A DNA stretch of 64,000 nt from Cyanobium sp. FACHB-13342 (GCF_014697415.1 NZ_JACJRT010000008.1:186001-250000), one strand, 5' to 3'. Positions 1 to 9,631 are shown, numbered from the stretch's first letter. Notes: a model not told the origin generated them from the sequence alone. Made by a program: numbers and translations.

Positions 1-696
1 GGGGGAGAGCCCCCGCTCCCACAGACCATCGAGCTTGCCAGCAGCCACAAAGGCCAAATCCAGGGCCACCGAACCGCCCCTCCGGACCCCCTGGGTGCGA
101 TGGGTGAACCAGGCGAATTCGGCGTAGTTGTTGTCGAGCCTGGTGCGGCGGTCGTAGGCGAACCCCGTCACCAGCAGGGCCTGATCCAGGCTGGGGCAGT
201 CGCTGACCTGCAGGCGGCTGCCATTGCACCAGGCTCCCAGCCCGGGAGCGGCCCAGTAGAGCTGCTCGAGCCCCGGGGCCGCCAGAGCTCCCAGGAGGGG
301 TTGGCCGCGCCAGCACAGCCCCACCGAGGTGCCAAAGAAGGGATAGCTGTGGGCGTAGTTGGTGGTGCCGTCCAGGGGGTCGACGCACCATTCCAGATCG
401 CCGGGTCTGGCCTGACGGCCGCTCTCCTCGGCCAGCACGCCGATGGCTGGGGTTTCCGCCGCCAGCACGGCCAGCACCGCCGCTTCGGCGGCGTGGTCCG
501 CCTCGGTCACCAGGTCGCCCGAGCGCCCCTTTTCCCGCACCTGCTCCAGCTTGCCGAAGTACTGGCGCAGCTGATCTCCCCCCGCTTCGGCGGCCCGGCG
601 GCCCACCTCCAACAGCCGCTCCAGTTCGGCCAAGCCGAGCCCGGAACGCTCGAAGGCGTCACTGGACTGGCGGATGCCGGTGCCGGTCTGGGCCAT
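1..696 (-). CDS. Inositol monophosphatase family protein (partial, C-terminus off window)
   Basis: Mg-dependent sugar/inositol phosphate phosphatase of the SuhB/IMPase superfamily, cytosolic. The 232 visible residues include the classic metal-binding elements: LVTEADHAAE near residue 62, the acidic VLAEES near 87 and WCVDPLDGTTNY at 103-114. The family is usually about 260-275 residues, so roughly 30-40 C-terminal residues are missing beyond position 1. The ATG at 696-694 overlaps the TGA of the upstream ferredoxin gene (TGATG), which suggests translational coupling. The true substrate (inositol-1-P, fructose-bisphosphate, histidinol-P or PAP) cannot be told from this sequence. Confidence 0.9.
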   Translation of the reverse strand, partial: MAQTGTGIRQSSDAFERSGLGLAELERLLEVGRRAAEAGGDQLRQYFGKLEQVREKGRSGDLVTEADHAAEAAVLAVLAAETPAIGVLAEESGRQARPGDLEWCVDPLDGTTNYAHSYPFFGTSVGLCWRGQPLLGALAAPGLEQLYWAAPGLGAWCNGSRLQVSDCPSLDQALLVTGFAYDRRTRLDNNYAEFAWFTHRTQGVRRGGSVALDLAFVAAGKLDGLWERGLSP

Positions 697-1076
697 CACT
701 CCTCGTCCAGCGGCAGCCCGGGGCGCACCCGGCCCCGTCCGAAGTGGCGTCCGAACTGGAGCTCGTAAACCTCATCTTCGTCCTGGGTTTCCACCTCCAG
801 GGGGCCGGTGGCACGGGCCACGCACAGCAGGCCATAGCCCTTGGCCCGCAGCTCCCGGGACAGGCCGAGGGCTTCGCGGTGGTCGATCTCACCGGCCAGC
901 ACCCGCACCGCACAGGCGGTGCAGCAGCCGTTGCGGCAGCTGAAGGGCAGGGGGTCGCCCTGCTGTTCAAAGCTGCGCAGGATGTACTCCCCTTCAGGCA
1001 CGTCGTGCTGGATCACCTGGCCGGTCTGGCGCCAGTGGATCGTCACCGGGTGGGTGCGCGGGGCGGAGCTACTCAT
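696..1076 (-). CDS. 2Fe-2S ferredoxin-like protein
   Basis: Plant-type [2Fe-2S] ferredoxin of 126 residues, a soluble electron carrier. Cluster ligands fit C47-x4-C52-x2-C55 (FSCRNGCCTACAVRV) and C85 (YGLLCVAR). The acidic C-terminal segment (ETQDEDEVYE) is typical of docking surfaces. I chose the ATG at 1076 because the longer open frame runs back through the tRNA gene and has no ferredoxin character there. It is followed by, and overlaps, the inositol monophosphatase gene. It is longer than photosynthetic PetF (about 97 residues), so it is more likely a divergent paralogue with another partner. Confidence 0.88.
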   Translation of the reverse strand: MSSSAPRTHPVTIHWRQTGQVIQHDVPEGEYILRSFEQQGDPLPFSCRNGCCTACAVRVLAGEIDHREALGLSRELRAKGYGLLCVARATGPLEVETQDEDEVYELQFGRHFGRGRVRPGLPLDEE

Positions 1077-1114
1077 GCTGCTACATTGCCATCCGGTTGC
1101 CCCATTTTGCCCCT

Positions 1115-1201
1115 GGAGAGGTGGCCGAGTGGTCGAAGGCGCAGCACTGGAAATGCTGTATAGGGGCAACTCTATCGAGGGTTCGAATCCCTCCCTCTCC
1201 G
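1115..1201 (+). tRNA. tRNA-Ser(GGA)
   Basis: An 87-nt class II tRNA. The acceptor stem GGAGAGG at 1115 pairs with CCTCTCC ending at 1200, followed by discriminator G. The D-arm GTGGCCGAGTGGTCGAAGGC, anticodon arm CAGCA-CTGGAAA-TGCTG (anticodon GGA), a long variable arm and the T-loop GGGTTCGAATCCC are all present. CCA is not encoded. It starts only 38 bp from the divergent ferredoxin start codon. Confidence 0.96.
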
Positions 1202-1206
1202 TTCCA

Positions 1207-1232
1207 AAAGCCGGCTTTGCAGCCGGCTTTTT
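1207..1232. terminator. Intrinsic (probably bidirectional) terminator
   Basis: A perfect hairpin AAAGCCGGCT-TTGC-AGCCGGCTTT followed by a T run on the plus strand and preceded by A residues that act as a T run on the minus strand. It sits between tRNA-Ser (plus) and the 3' end of pstB (minus), so it can end transcription from both sides. Confidence 0.85.
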
Positions 1233-1278
1233 CATGGCCTGATCGCAGGACTAGCTGCTCTCCGAGCACGACGGATTC

Positions 1279-2103
1279 TCAACCGAAACGGCCGCTCACG
1301 TAATCCTGGGTGGCCTGTTGTCCCGGGGCATTGAAGATGCGTTCGGTGTCATTGAATTCCACCAGATAGCCCACCTTGCCGGTGCCACCTTCGACGGCTT
1401 CAGCGTTGAAGAATGCGGTTTGATCGGCGACACGGACCGCCTGCTGCATGTTGTGGGTCACGATGATGATCGTGTAACTCCGCTTGAGCTCATGCATCGT
1501 TTCTTCGATCTTGAGCGTGGAGATCGGATCGAGGGCGGAGCAGGGCTCGTCCATCAGAATCACCTCCGGTTCGGTGGCGATGGCCCGGGCAATGCAGAGG
1601 CGTTGCTGCTGGCCACCCGAGAGGGCAAAGCCGCTCTCACGCAACTTGTCCTTGCACTCATCCCACACGGCGGCCTTGCGCAGCGAACGCTCCACCAGTT
1701 CGTCCATGTCCCCTTTGAAGCCATTGATGCGAGCCCCAAAGGCGATGTTCTCGTAGATCGATTTGGGGAAGGGATTCGGTTTTTGGAACACCATGCCAAT
1801 GCGGCGCCGCACTTCCACCGGATCCACCCGGGGGTCGTAGAGGTCGTGCCCGTCAAACACCACCCGACCCTTGAGCTTGCAACCTGGGATCAGGTCGTTC
1901 ATCCGGTTCAGGGCCCGCAGGACGGTGGATTTGCCGCAGCCTGATGGGCCGATGAAGGCCGTCACCCGCCCCCTTGGAATGTCCATGAAGACATTTTTGA
2001 CGGCTTCAAATTTGCCGTAGGAAATGGTGACGTTCTGCAGCGACATGCAGGCATCAACCGTGGCGGTGTTGGCGGCGGAGCTTTGGTAGAGGCTGCTGGT
2101 CAT
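1279..2103 (-). CDS. pstB: Phosphate ABC transporter ATP-binding protein PstB
   Basis: The ATPase that powers high-affinity phosphate import by the PstSCAB complex at the inner membrane. 274 residues, normal for the family. Walker [11 protein letters not shown]-loop FQKPNPFP (the phosphate-family signature), ABC signature LSGGQQQR, Walker B VILMDEP and the H-loop in VTHNM are all visible. Last gene of pstC-pstA-pstB, 40 bp after pstA. Confidence 0.97.
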   Translation of the reverse strand: MTSSLYQSSAANTATVDACMSLQNVTISYGKFEAVKNVFMDIPRGRVTAFIGPSGCGKSTVLRALNRMNDLIPGCKLKGRVVFDGHDLYDPRVDPVEVRRRIGMVFQKPNPFPKSIYENIAFGARINGFKGDMDELVERSLRKAAVWDECKDKLRESGFALSGGQQQRLCIARAIATEPEVILMDEPCSALDPISTLKIEETMHELKRSYTIIIVTHNMQQAVRVADQTAFFNAEAVEGGTGKVGYLVEFNDTERIFNAPGQQATQDYVSGRFG

Positions 2104-2143
2104 GGCTCTGGAAGGGAAGGGGGAAGGCGGAGCGAAATGGGAT

Positions 2144-3058
2144 TCAGACTTTGGCCATCCGGCTGATCCAGCGCGCCAGCAGATTGGCCCCGAGGATCAT
2201 CATGACCAGCACAAAAGAGGCGGCCCAGGCCAGGGCGTTCTGGACCTCATAGGGCATGATCGCGAAGTTGAAAATCAGCACCGACATGGTGGCGATCGGG
2301 CTGAACACCCCCTCCGGCCAGAAGGGGGAGAACAGGGCGGTGAAAATCAGCGGCGCGGTCTCCCCGGCTGCCCTGGCGATGGCCAGCACCACGCCGGTGG
2401 CGATGGGGGTGAAGGCGGAGGGGAGGGTGATGCGCGTGACGGTCACAAACTTGGATGCGCCCACCCCGTAGGCCCCCCAGCGCAGCTCCTGGGGCACCAG
2501 CTTCAGGCCCTCATCGGTGGTTTTGATCACCGTGGGCAGCATCAGCACGGCCAGGGCGATGCCACCGGCCATGGCGCTGTAGCTCTGGTCGAAAAAGATG
2601 CGGGTCGTCACCACGACGCCGTAGACAAACACGCCAGCGATGATCGAGGGCACACCGGCCAGTACGTCATTGCCGAAGCCCACAAACTGGGCAAACCAGC
2701 CGCGACTGGAGTACTCGCTGAGATAGACGCCGCCGCCCACCCCCACGGGGATCGCAATCAGGGAGGCGATCAGGGTCACCAGGATCGTGCCGAGGATGGC
2801 ATTGCCAATCCCGCCGCCATCGAGGCCCGGGGGAGGGGGCAGCTGGCTCAGCATGCCGAAGCTGATCAGCCGTCCCCCCTGCACGAGCACGTGCACCAGC
2901 ACCAGCACCAGGGGCAGCACGGCGATGGCCGCAAACACCCCGGCAATGGTGGTGAACAGCAGGTTGAAGCGATTGCGCCGCAGGCTCGGGTCGAAGTGCA
3001 GCGGTCGCCTGTCGAACAGGGCGCTGGTGGCGTAGGTGATCGGTGCCGGATTCGCCAT
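2144..3058 (-). CDS. pstA: Phosphate ABC transporter permease PstA
   Basis: One of the two membrane permease subunits of the phosphate importer. 304 residues with about six hydrophobic segments and the binding-protein-dependent transport EAA region around [15 protein letters not shown]. The ATG at 3058 (MANPAPITY) is chosen because the longer frame from 3100 would overlap the end of pstC by 34 bp. It lies 8 bp after the pstC stop and is almost certainly co-transcribed with it. Confidence 0.95.
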   Translation of the reverse strand: MANPAPITYATSALFDRRPLHFDPSLRRNRFNLLFTTIAGVFAAIAVLPLVLVLVHVLVQGGRLISFGMLSQLPPPPGLDGGGIGNAILGTILVTLIASLIAIPVGVGGGVYLSEYSSRGWFAQFVGFGNDVLAGVPSIIAGVFVYGVVVTTRIFFDQSYSAMAGGIALAVLMLPTVIKTTDEGLKLVPQELRWGAYGVGASKFVTVTRITLPSAFTPIATGVVLAIARAAGETAPLIFTALFSPFWPEGVFSPIATMSVLIFNFAIMPYEVQNALAWAASFVLVMMILGANLLARWISRMAKV

Positions 3059-3066
3059 GGGGAGGG

Positions 3067-4062
3067 TCAGTAACGCAGGCTCAGGCGGCGCACGATCCAT
3101 TGGGCGGCCACGTTCACGGAGAAGGTGAGCACCATCAGGATCAGGGCTGCATACATCAGGGCCGACACCTGGATGCCATCGGCCTCCCCGAATTGGTTGG
3201 CCAGCATCGAGGCAATGGTGTTGCCCGGTGCCAGCAGGGACAGGTCAAAGTTGAGGGCGTTGCCAATGATCATGGTCACCGCCATGGTTTCGCCCATGGC
3301 CCGCCCGAGAGCCAGCATCACGCCGCCGGTGATGGCCGAAATGGCTGCCGGCAGGATCACGCTGAAGATCGCGCCCCAGCGGGTGGTTCCCACCCCGTAG
3401 GCGCCCTGGCGGAGCTCGATCGGCACCTGGTTGAGGGCATCGCGGGAAATGGCCGTGATGATCGGCAGCACCATCACCACCAGGATCAAGATGGCGGGCG
3501 CCATGCCGGGACCCTGGGGCACGGTGTTGAAGAAGGGACTCCAGCCCAGCAGAGAGTGGAGCAGGTTGAGGGCAGGCCGGATGGCTGGCTCCATCACGAA
3601 GATGGCCCACAGGCCCAGCACCACCGAAGGGATGGCCGCCAGCAGTTCGACCATCAGGCCGATGGCATCGCGGAGGGCCGTGGGGATCAGATCTTCGGTG
3701 ATGAAGATGGCCGTGCCCACCCCCAGGGGAACGGCGATCAGCAGGGCCAACAGGGAGCTCACCAGGGTGCCGTAAATGGCGATGAACGCCCCGTACTGCT
3801 CGTTGACCGGGTCCCAGTTGGAGGTGGTGAGGAAGTTCAGACCGAAGGTGGCGATCGCTTCACGGGCTCCCTGGAACACCGTCAAAAAAATGCCCAACAA
3901 CACGATCGCCACCGTGGAGGCCAGCAGCAGGGTGAGCTGCCGGAAGCCGAGATCCACCACTTTTTCCGCCGGAGGTCGGCGACGCAGGGTGAACGCGTCG
4001 GCGTTCAGGGCGGGGTTGGGATCCGTCGGCATGGGGGTGCGAGGCTTTGCATCGGTCAGCAC
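3067..4062 (-). CDS. pstC: Phosphate ABC transporter permease PstC
   Basis: The first permease subunit of the PstSCAB importer and the first gene of this operon. 331 residues: a cytosolic N-terminus of about 45 residues, then six hydrophobic segments and the EAA-like loop PIELRQGAYGVGTTRW. An internal ATG at 4032 (MPTDPN) is an alternative start. A candidate Pho box lies about 50 bp upstream. No pstS or sphX gene adjoins it, so the periplasmic binding protein must be encoded elsewhere. Confidence 0.96.
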   Translation of the reverse strand: MLTDAKPRTPMPTDPNPALNADAFTLRRRPPAEKVVDLGFRQLTLLLASTVAIVLLGIFLTVFQGAREAIATFGLNFLTTSNWDPVNEQYGAFIAIYGTLVSSLLALLIAVPLGVGTAIFITEDLIPTALRDAIGLMVELLAAIPSVVLGLWAIFVMEPAIRPALNLLHSLLGWSPFFNTVPQGPGMAPAILILVVMVLPIITAISRDALNQVPIELRQGAYGVGTTRWGAIFSVILPAAISAITGGVMLALGRAMGETMAVTMIIGNALNFDLSLLAPGNTIASMLANQFGEADGIQVSALMYAALILMVLTFSVNVAAQWIVRRLSLRY

Positions 4063-4110
4063 GGAGTTGGCCGATCCCTGCGAAATCTACGAACTGCCCC
4101 TCACCGGGGC

Positions 4111-4129
4111 GTTTAAGTGGTGATTAACG
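4111..4129 (-). promoter_or_regulatory. Candidate Pho box upstream of pstCAB
   Basis: Read on the minus strand the segment is CGTTAATCACCACTTAAAC, giving two TTAA-centred half-sites whose starts are 11 bp apart. That matches the known cyanobacterial Pho box layout, in which 8-bp repeats close to CTTAACCT are separated by 3 bp and bound by SphR/PhoB. It lies about 50 bp before the pstC start codon. Each half-site has mismatches to the consensus, and only two repeats are clear. Confidence 0.55.
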
Positions 4130-4232
4130 TCTGGAGGCCCGGTAGTTTTGGGGCTCCACAGCGCGGGGCTACGCCAGCCGGTTTCATGGGTCGACGGGTT
4201 TCCTGGCTGCTGATGTCATTGGGCGGAGACGG

Positions 4233-6338
4233 ATGTCCCGCATAGTTGGCATCGACCTGGGCACCACCAATTCGGTGGTGGCCGTGCTGGAGGGTGGCCG
4301 TCCCCAGGTGATCGCCAGCGCCGAGGGCGGCCGCACGACGCCGTCGGTGGTGGGCTTCAGCCGCGATCAGGAGTTGCTGGTGGGCCAGTTGGCCCGTCGC
4401 CAGCTGGTGTTGAACCCCCGCAACACCTTCGCCAACCTCAAGCGTTTCGTGGGGCGCCAGTGGGATGAGCTGGAGGAGGGCAGCCTCTCGGTGCCTTACA
4501 CCGTGCGCGCCAACGACCAGGGCAACGTGCGGGTGGTCTGCCCGGCCACCGAGCGGGAGTACGCCCCGGAAGAGCTGGTGGCCAGCATCCTGCGCAAGCT
4601 CGTCGATGACGCCTCCACCTACCTCGGCGAGGCGGTGGAGGCGGCGGTGATCACCGTGCCCGCCTATTTCAACGACGCCCAGCGCCAGGCCACCCGCGAC
4701 GCCGGCCGGCTGGCGGGCATCAGTGTGGAGCGCATCCTCAACGAGCCCACGGCGGCGGCCCTGGCCTATGGCTTCGATCGCAGCACCGTCAAGCGCGTGT
4801 TGGTGTTCGACCTGGGCGGCGGCACCTTTGATGTGTCCGTGCTGCGCATTGCCCAGGGCGTTTTTGACGTCAAGGCCACCAGCGGCGACACCCAGCTCGG
4901 CGGCAACGATTGGGACCGCCGCATTGTCGACTGGCTGGCCGAGGGCTTCCAGCAGGAGCATGGCCTCGACCTGCGCCGCGACCGCCAGGCCCTGCAGCGC
5001 CTCACCGAGGCGGCGGAGAAGGCCAAGATCGAGCTGAGCGGCGTGCCGAGCACCCCCATCTCCCTGCCCTTCATCGCCACCGGTCCGGACGGCCCCCTCC
5101 ACATTGAAACCACCCTGGAGCGCCGGGTGTTCGAGGGGCTCTGCCCCGATCTGTTGGATCGGTTGCTGCGCCCAGTGCAGCGGGCCCTGCGGGATTCGGG
5201 CCTGGCGGCCGACGACATCGATGACGTGGTGCTGGTGGGGGGCTCCACCCGCATGCCGATGGTGCAGGAGATGGTGCGCACCCTGATTCCCCTGGAACCC
5301 TGCCAATCGGTGAATCCCGATGAGGTGGTGGCGATCGGGGCGGCGGTGCAGGCCGGCATCCTCACCGGCGAGTTGCGGGATCTGATGCTCAACGACGTCA
5401 CGCCCCTCTCGCTGGGTCTGGAGACGATCGGCGGCGTGATGAAGGTGCTGATTCCGCGCAACACCCCCATCCCGGTGCGCAAGAGCGACCTGTTCAGCAC
5501 CTCCGAAGCCAACCAGAGCTCGGTGGAGATCCATGTGCTCCAGGGGGAGCGCCAGATGGCGGCTGATAACAAGAGCTTGGGGCGTTTTCGCCTGTCTGGA
5601 ATTCCCCCGGCTCCCAGGGGCGTGCCCCAGGTGCAGGTGTCCTTCGACATCGATGCCAATGGCTTGCTGCAGGTGTCGGCCACCGACCGCACCACTGGGC
5701 GGCAGCAGAGCGTCAGCATTCAGGGGGGCTCCAACCTCAGCGAGGAGGAGATCGCCAAGCTGATCGAGGAGGCGGAGCAGAAGGCCAGCGAAGACCGCCG
5801 CAAGCGATCCGAGATTGACCGCCGCAACCGGGCCCAGACCCTGGTGGCCCAGGCCGAGCGCCGGCTGCGCGATGCGGCCCTGGAGCTGGGGCCCTACGGC
5901 GCCGAGCGCCAGCAGCGCGCCGTGGAGATGGCCCTCCGGGATGTGCAGGATCTCCTGGCCGCCGACGACCTGGTGGAACTCGAGTTGGCCGTGAGCCAGC
6001 TGCAGGAGGCCCTGTTCGGCCTCAACCGGCGGCTGTTGAGTGAGCGCAAGGCGGAGCAGGGCCCGCTGCAGGGCCTGAAGAACACCCTGGGCTCCCTCAA
6101 GGATGAGCTGTTTGCGGACGACGACTGGGATGACTGGAACCGCCCCGGCAGCGACCCCTGGGCCTCGCCACCCCCGCGCTACGACCGGGAACCCCCTTAC
6201 CGCGAGCCCAGCTATCGGGAACCCAGCTACCGCGAACCCGCCTATCGCGAGCCCAGCTACCGCGATCCCGAACCGGCCCTGCCCCAGCGCCGGCCCCGTG
6301 TGGATGACGATCCCTGGGGGGATGGGGCCTACCGGTGA
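4233..6338 (+). CDS. dnaK3: Molecular chaperone DnaK (DnaK3-like, extended tail)
   Basis: Hsp70 chaperone: ATP-driven binding and release of unfolded segments with DnaJ and GrpE. 701 residues, longer than standard DnaK (about 635). The N-terminal ATPase has [13 protein letters not shown] at 5-17, the [11 protein letters not shown] phosphate loop near 193 and [10 protein letters not shown] near 333; the substrate domain follows from about 390. The last 80 residues differ from canonical DnaK and hold five or more copies of YREPS/A. I assign it to the cyanobacterial DnaK3 group, a membrane-associated paralogue, from the long tail and the following dnaJ; a phylogeny would decide. GTG of dnaJ overlaps its stop. 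Confidence 0.93.
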   Translation: MSRIVGIDLGTTNSVVAVLEGGRPQVIASAEGGRTTPSVVGFSRDQELLVGQLARRQLVLNPRNTFANLKRFVGRQWDELEEGSLSVPYTVRANDQGNVRVVCPATEREYAPEELVASILRKLVDDASTYLGEAVEAAVITVPAYFNDAQRQATRDAGRLAGISVERILNEPTAAALAYGFDRSTVKRVLVFDLGGGTFDVSVLRIAQGVFDVKATSGDTQLGGNDWDRRIVDWLAEGFQQEHGLDLRRDRQALQRLTEAAEKAKIELSGVPSTPISLPFIATGPDGPLHIETTLERRVFEGLCPDLLDRLLRPVQRALRDSGLAADDIDDVVLVGGSTRMPMVQEMVRTLIPLEPCQSVNPDEVVAIGAAVQAGILTGELRDLMLNDVTPLSLGLETIGGVMKVLIPRNTPIPVRKSDLFSTSEANQSSVEIHVLQGERQMAADNKSLGRFRLSGIPPAPRGVPQVQVSFDIDANGLLQVSATDRTTGRQQSVSIQGGSNLSEEEIAKLIEEAEQKASEDRRKRSEIDRRNRAQTLVAQAERRLRDAALELGPYGAERQQRAVEMALRDVQDLLAADDLVELELAVSQLQEALFGLNRRLLSERKAEQGPLQGLKNTLGSLKDELFADDDWDDWNRPGSDPWASPPPRYDREPPYREPSYREPSYREPAYREPSYRDPEPALPQRRPRVDDDPWGDGAYR
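6196..6275 (+). repeat. Tandem 15-18 bp repeat in the dnaK tail
   Basis: Near-identical units of the form TACCGCGAGCCCAGC / TATCGGGAACCCAGC, coding for repeated [10 protein letters not shown] and YRDPE pentapeptides, occupy the 3' end of dnaK3. The coding is conserved while wobble bases vary, so the repeat appears maintained at protein level. Confidence 0.8.
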
Positions 6339-7300
6339 CGCGTAGCCCTGCTGCCCCACCCGACTACTGGTCGGTGCTGGGCCTCGAGCCCGGGGCCGAT
6401 GCCGGCAGCCTCAAGCGGGCCTTCCGCGCCCAGGCCCGGCGCTGGCATCCCGACCTCAACGGCAATGACCCCCTGGCCGAGGAGCGGTTCAAGCTGGTGA
6501 ACGAGGCCTATGCCGTGCTGTCGGATCCACGGCGGCGCCAGGCCTGGGAGGCGGGTGGAGCCGGATCAGGGAGCGCAGCTTCCGAGCCCCAGGATCCCTT
6601 TGCCACGGGCTTCCCAGACTTCGAGGACTACCTCGACGCTCTCCTGGGGGATCGCCGCCGCCCGCGCCGCGCCGTCGATGCCGATGCCGATGCCGGGTTC
6701 GATTCTGAGCGCGATCCTGAGCCTGCCGACGAGCCCCAACCACCACGGCAGGGTTCGGGTTCGGTGACCGCTTCGCCGCCGCCACCCCCGCCGGTGCAGG
6801 CTTCGAGCGACCAGGAGAGCCTGGTGGAGCTCACCCCCGAGCAAGCGCTGCAGGGGGAGCGGGTGGAGTTGGAGTTGGCCGATGGCACGGCGGTGGAGGT
6901 GTGGACCCCGCCCCTGGCCGGCGACGGTTGGCGCCTGCGGCTCGCCGGAGTGACCCCGGGAGGCGGCGACCATTTCCTCCAGCTGCGCGTGCGGACGGAG
7001 GAGGGGCTGCGCATTGATGGCCTGCGGGTGCTCTATCCGCTCGAACTCACCCCCGCCGAGGCGGCCCTGGGTTGCCAGGTCGTGGTGCCGACCCTGCGGG
7101 GCGAGGTGAAGCTGCGGGTGCCGCCGGGCTCCTCCAGTGGCCGGCTGCTCCGGCTGCGGGGTCGGGGCCAGGAGTGGGGCGAGTTGCGGGGGGACCAGCT
7201 GGTGGAGGTGCGGATCGTGGTGCCCGAGCAGCTCGACGAGGCTGAAGCCGCCCTCTATCGCCGCCTGCAGGAGCTGGCCACTGATCCCGACCGCCCGTAA
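6335..7300 (+). CDS. dnaJ: DnaJ-type co-chaperone
   Basis: J-domain protein that stimulates the ATPase of its Hsp70 partner, probably the DnaK3 upstream. 321 residues. J domain at about 10-75 with the HPD tripeptide at 38-40 (RRWHPDLNG); an acidic, proline-rich linker at 95-160; a DnaJ C-terminal beta domain from about 165. It lacks the zinc-finger cysteine repeats of type I DnaJ, so it is type II/CbpA-like. The GTG start overlaps the dnaK stop (GTGA), indicating coupled translation. Confidence 0.92.
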   Translation: MTRSPAAPPDYWSVLGLEPGADAGSLKRAFRAQARRWHPDLNGNDPLAEERFKLVNEAYAVLSDPRRRQAWEAGGAGSGSAASEPQDPFATGFPDFEDYLDALLGDRRRPRRAVDADADAGFDSERDPEPADEPQPPRQGSGSVTASPPPPPPVQASSDQESLVELTPEQALQGERVELELADGTAVEVWTPPLAGDGWRLRLAGVTPGGGDHFLQLRVRTEEGLRIDGLRVLYPLELTPAEAALGCQVVVPTLRGEVKLRVPPGSSSGRLLRLRGRGQEWGELRGDQLVEVRIVVPEQLDEAEAALYRRLQELATDPDRP

Positions 7301-7356
7301 CCCCTGAGGGCCTGCACCGGTGACACACTGAGGGGCCCTGCCCTTTGCCGCGATCC

Positions 7357-7773
7357 ATGCCGGTGCATGTGCTGCTCTTCGATGCCGGAAGCGACCAGGA
7401 AGGCATCCATTCGCTCGAGCTCAATGGCCGCACTGTGGTGTTGCTGTTTGAGGATCGGGACGATGCGGAGCGCTATGCCGGCCTGCTCGAGGCCCAGGAC
7501 TTCCCCGTGCCAACCGTCGAACCCCTCGACCGGGAGGAGATGGAACTGTTCTGCAGTCAGGCGGGTTATGAGGCCCGCTTCGTGCCCGCCGGCTTCCTGC
7601 CCCAGAGCGCCGAAGACCGGCTGTTGATTGCCCCGCCTGAGCGCAACATGGACGTGGCCAACTGGCAGGAGCAGCAGGCGTCCGAGGCCGCAGCGGCGGG
7701 CCAGGCCGACCCGATCAGCTCCGGGGATCCCAGCCTGGAGGCCTTTCGTCGCCAGTTGGAGGGCCTGCTGTGA
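7357..7773 (+). CDS. DUF3110 family protein
   Basis: 138-residue soluble protein of the cyanobacterial/plant DUF3110 family: VHVLLFDAG at the N-terminus, then VVLLFEDRDDAERYAGLLEAQ. Molecular role unknown. I chose the ATG at 7357; a TTG at 7345 would add four residues. It follows dnaJ by 56 bp and its stop overlaps the murQ GTG, so it is likely in the same transcript. Placement after dnaK3/dnaJ suggests a chaperone or membrane-related role, but that is only context. Confidence 0.85.
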   Translation: MPVHVLLFDAGSDQEGIHSLELNGRTVVLLFEDRDDAERYAGLLEAQDFPVPTVEPLDREEMELFCSQAGYEARFVPAGFLPQSAEDRLLIAPPERNMDVANWQEQQASEAAAAGQADPISSGDPSLEAFRRQLEGLL

Positions 7774-8729
7774 GTGGATCCCTGTCCGGCGTCGACCGCG
7801 GCCACCTGCTCACCGAACAGGCCAATCCCCTCAGTGAGCGGCTCGACGAGCTGCCCACCGACCAGCTGGTGGCCCTGTTCTGTGCCAATGACTTGGAGCC
7901 CCAGCGGGCACTGGAGCGGGCGGCACCAGCCCTGGCCGCCGCCGTGGATGCCATTGCGGCACGCCTTGCCAGCGGTGGCCGCCTTTTTTATCTCGGGGCC
8001 GGCACCTCCGGGCGGCTCGGGGTGCTGGATGCGGCGGAATGTCCGCCCACCTTCTGCACGCCACCGGAGTTGGTGCAGGGCGTGCTGGCGGGCGGTGCCC
8101 CTGCCCTGCTGCGCAGTTCCGAGGGCCTGGAGGATCTGGCCGATGCGGGCCAACGCGATCTGGAGGAGCGTGGCTTCGGTCCCGGGGATTGCCTGGTGGG
8201 CATCGCCGCCGGAGGCACCACCCCCTATGTGCTGGGAGGCCTGCAGCATGCCCGCTCGATTGGCGCCCTGGCCATTGCCCTGGCCTGCGTGTCCGCCGAC
8301 CAGGTGCCGATGCCCTGTGACATCGACATCCGCCTGCTCACGGGTCCCGAGCTGGTGGCCGGCTCCACCCGGCTCAAGGCCGGCACGGCCACCAAGATGG
8401 CCCTCAACCTGCTCTCCACCGGCGTGATGGTGCGCCTGGGCAAGGTGCACGGCAACCGCATGGTGGATGTGGCCGTCACCAACAGCAAGCTCGAAGATCG
8501 GGCCCTGCGGATCCTGCGCGACCTGGCTGGTGTGAGCCGTGAGCAGGGCCGTGCGCTGCTGCAGCAGAGTGGTGGTTCGGTGAAGTTGGCCCTGCTGATG
8601 GCCGCCTCAGGCCTGGAGCTGGCCCCGGCCCGCGCCCATCTCGCCCGCCATGGCCCCCGGCTGCGGGACGCCCTGGACGTCTGTGGTGCCCAGCTCAGCG
8701 GGTCGCCTCAGCCGCAGGGGCCCCAGTAG
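7770..8729 (+). CDS. murQ: N-acetylmuramic acid 6-phosphate etherase
   Basis: Cleaves the lactyl ether of MurNAc-6-P to give GlcNAc-6-P and D-lactate, a step in peptidoglycan recycling; cytosolic. 319 residues with an SIS sugar-isomerase domain: FYLGAGTSGRLGVLDAAECPP at about 72-92, IAAGGTTPYV, and KAGTATKMALNLLST. GTG start overlapping the preceding stop. The gene converges on mtnP and its last 22 bp overlap that gene's 3' end. Confidence 0.94.
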   Translation: MSGSLSGVDRGHLLTEQANPLSERLDELPTDQLVALFCANDLEPQRALERAAPALAAAVDAIAARLASGGRLFYLGAGTSGRLGVLDAAECPPTFCTPPELVQGVLAGGAPALLRSSEGLEDLADAGQRDLEERGFGPGDCLVGIAAGGTTPYVLGGLQHARSIGALAIALACVSADQVPMPCDIDIRLLTGPELVAGSTRLKAGTATKMALNLLSTGVMVRLGKVHGNRMVDVAVTNSKLEDRALRILRDLAGVSREQGRALLQQSGGSVKLALLMAASGLELAPARAHLARHGPRLRDALDVCGAQLSGSPQPQGPQ

Positions 8730-9631
8730 GGCGCCGTGAACAGGTCGACCTTGCGACGGGTGGCCGCGGGAACCTGATCCTTGGGGGTCATCAGGGCATG
8801 GCGCAGGGCGTGGTGGGCGCTGCTGGTGGGGCGTTGAGCGGCCACCCGCTCCGCTGCCACCCGCACGATCTGCTTGGCCAGGTCGGCGTTGGCGTGGAGG
8901 TTGGCGATCACCATCTCCACCGTCACCGAGGCGTGTTCCTGGTGCCAGCAGTCGTAGTCGGTCACCATCGCCAGGGTGGCGTAGGCGATTTCCGCTTCCC
9001 GGGCCAGCCGGGCTTCGGTGTGGTTGGTCATGCCGATCACGCTGCAGCCCCAGGAGCGGTAGAGCTCCGACTCGGCCCGCGTCGAGAAGGCCGGCCCCTC
9101 CATGCAGAGGTAGGTGCCACCGCGATGCAGCTGGCGCCCTGCGGGCATCAGGCTTTCCCCCACGTCGGCCAACAGGCGGCTCAGGGCGGGACAGAACGGA
9201 TCACCGAAGGTCACATGGGCCACCAACCCCTCGCCAAACAGCGTCAGGGGCCGTTGGTGGGTGCGGTCGATGAACTGATCGGGCACCACCATGTCGAGGG
9301 GCCGGCACTGCTCCTGCAGGGAGCCCACCGCCGAAAGGGAGAGGATCCAGCGCACCCCCAGGGAGCGAAGGGCCCAGAGGTTGGCCCGGTAGGGCACCTC
9401 CGTGGGGGTGTGGCTGTGATGGCGGCCGTGGCGGGCCAGGAACACCACCTCCAGGTCGCCGATTCGGCCCAGCCGCAGGCTGTCGGACGGGGCCCCATAG
9501 GGCGTGTCAATGGTCAGCTCCTGTACGTCCTCCAGGCCTTCCATGGCGTAGAGGCCGCTGCCCCCCAGAATCCCCAGCCGGGCCTGGCTCAGATCGATGC
9601 CGGGGTTGGAGTCGGGGGTGGAGCTGCTCAT
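8708..9631 (-). CDS. mtnP: S-methyl-5'-thioadenosine phosphorylase
   Basis: Phosphorolysis of methylthioadenosine to adenine and methylthioribose-1-phosphate (methionine/purine salvage). 307 residues. Phosphate-binding [12 protein letters not shown] near the N-terminus, [11 protein letters not shown], and the nucleoside-binding stretch [16 protein letters not shown]...GMTNHTEA support the PNP/MTAP family; it could also act on other purine nucleosides. The ATG at 9631 (MSSSTPDSN) is preferred to the longer frame from 9859, which would run through the cyclophilin promoter and start. Its 3' end overlaps murQ by 22 bp. Confidence 0.92.
   Translation of the reverse strand: MSSSTPDSNPGIDLSQARLGILGGSGLYAMEGLEDVQELTIDTPYGAPSDSLRLGRIGDLEVVFLARHGRHHSHTPTEVPYRANLWALRSLGVRWILSLSAVGSLQEQCRPLDMVVPDQFIDRTHQRPLTLFGEGLVAHVTFGDPFCPALSRLLADVGESLMPAGRQLHRGGTYLCMEGPAFSTRAESELYRSWGCSVIGMTNHTEARLAREAEIAYATLAMVTDYDCWHQEHASVTVEMVIANLHANADLAKQIVRVAAERVAAQRPTSSAHHALRHALMTPKDQVPAATRRKVDLFTAPYWGPCG

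Noticed and set aside
6196-6275. Short regular repeats that might suggest a CRISPR-like array
   Set aside because: Repeats are contiguous, in frame and inside dnaK3; no spacers and no cas genes.
4113-6359. 748-residue open frame on the minus strand opposite dnaK3
   Set aside because: Antisense shadow of a high-GC, strongly conserved gene; protein is Gly/His/Gln-rich without domains.
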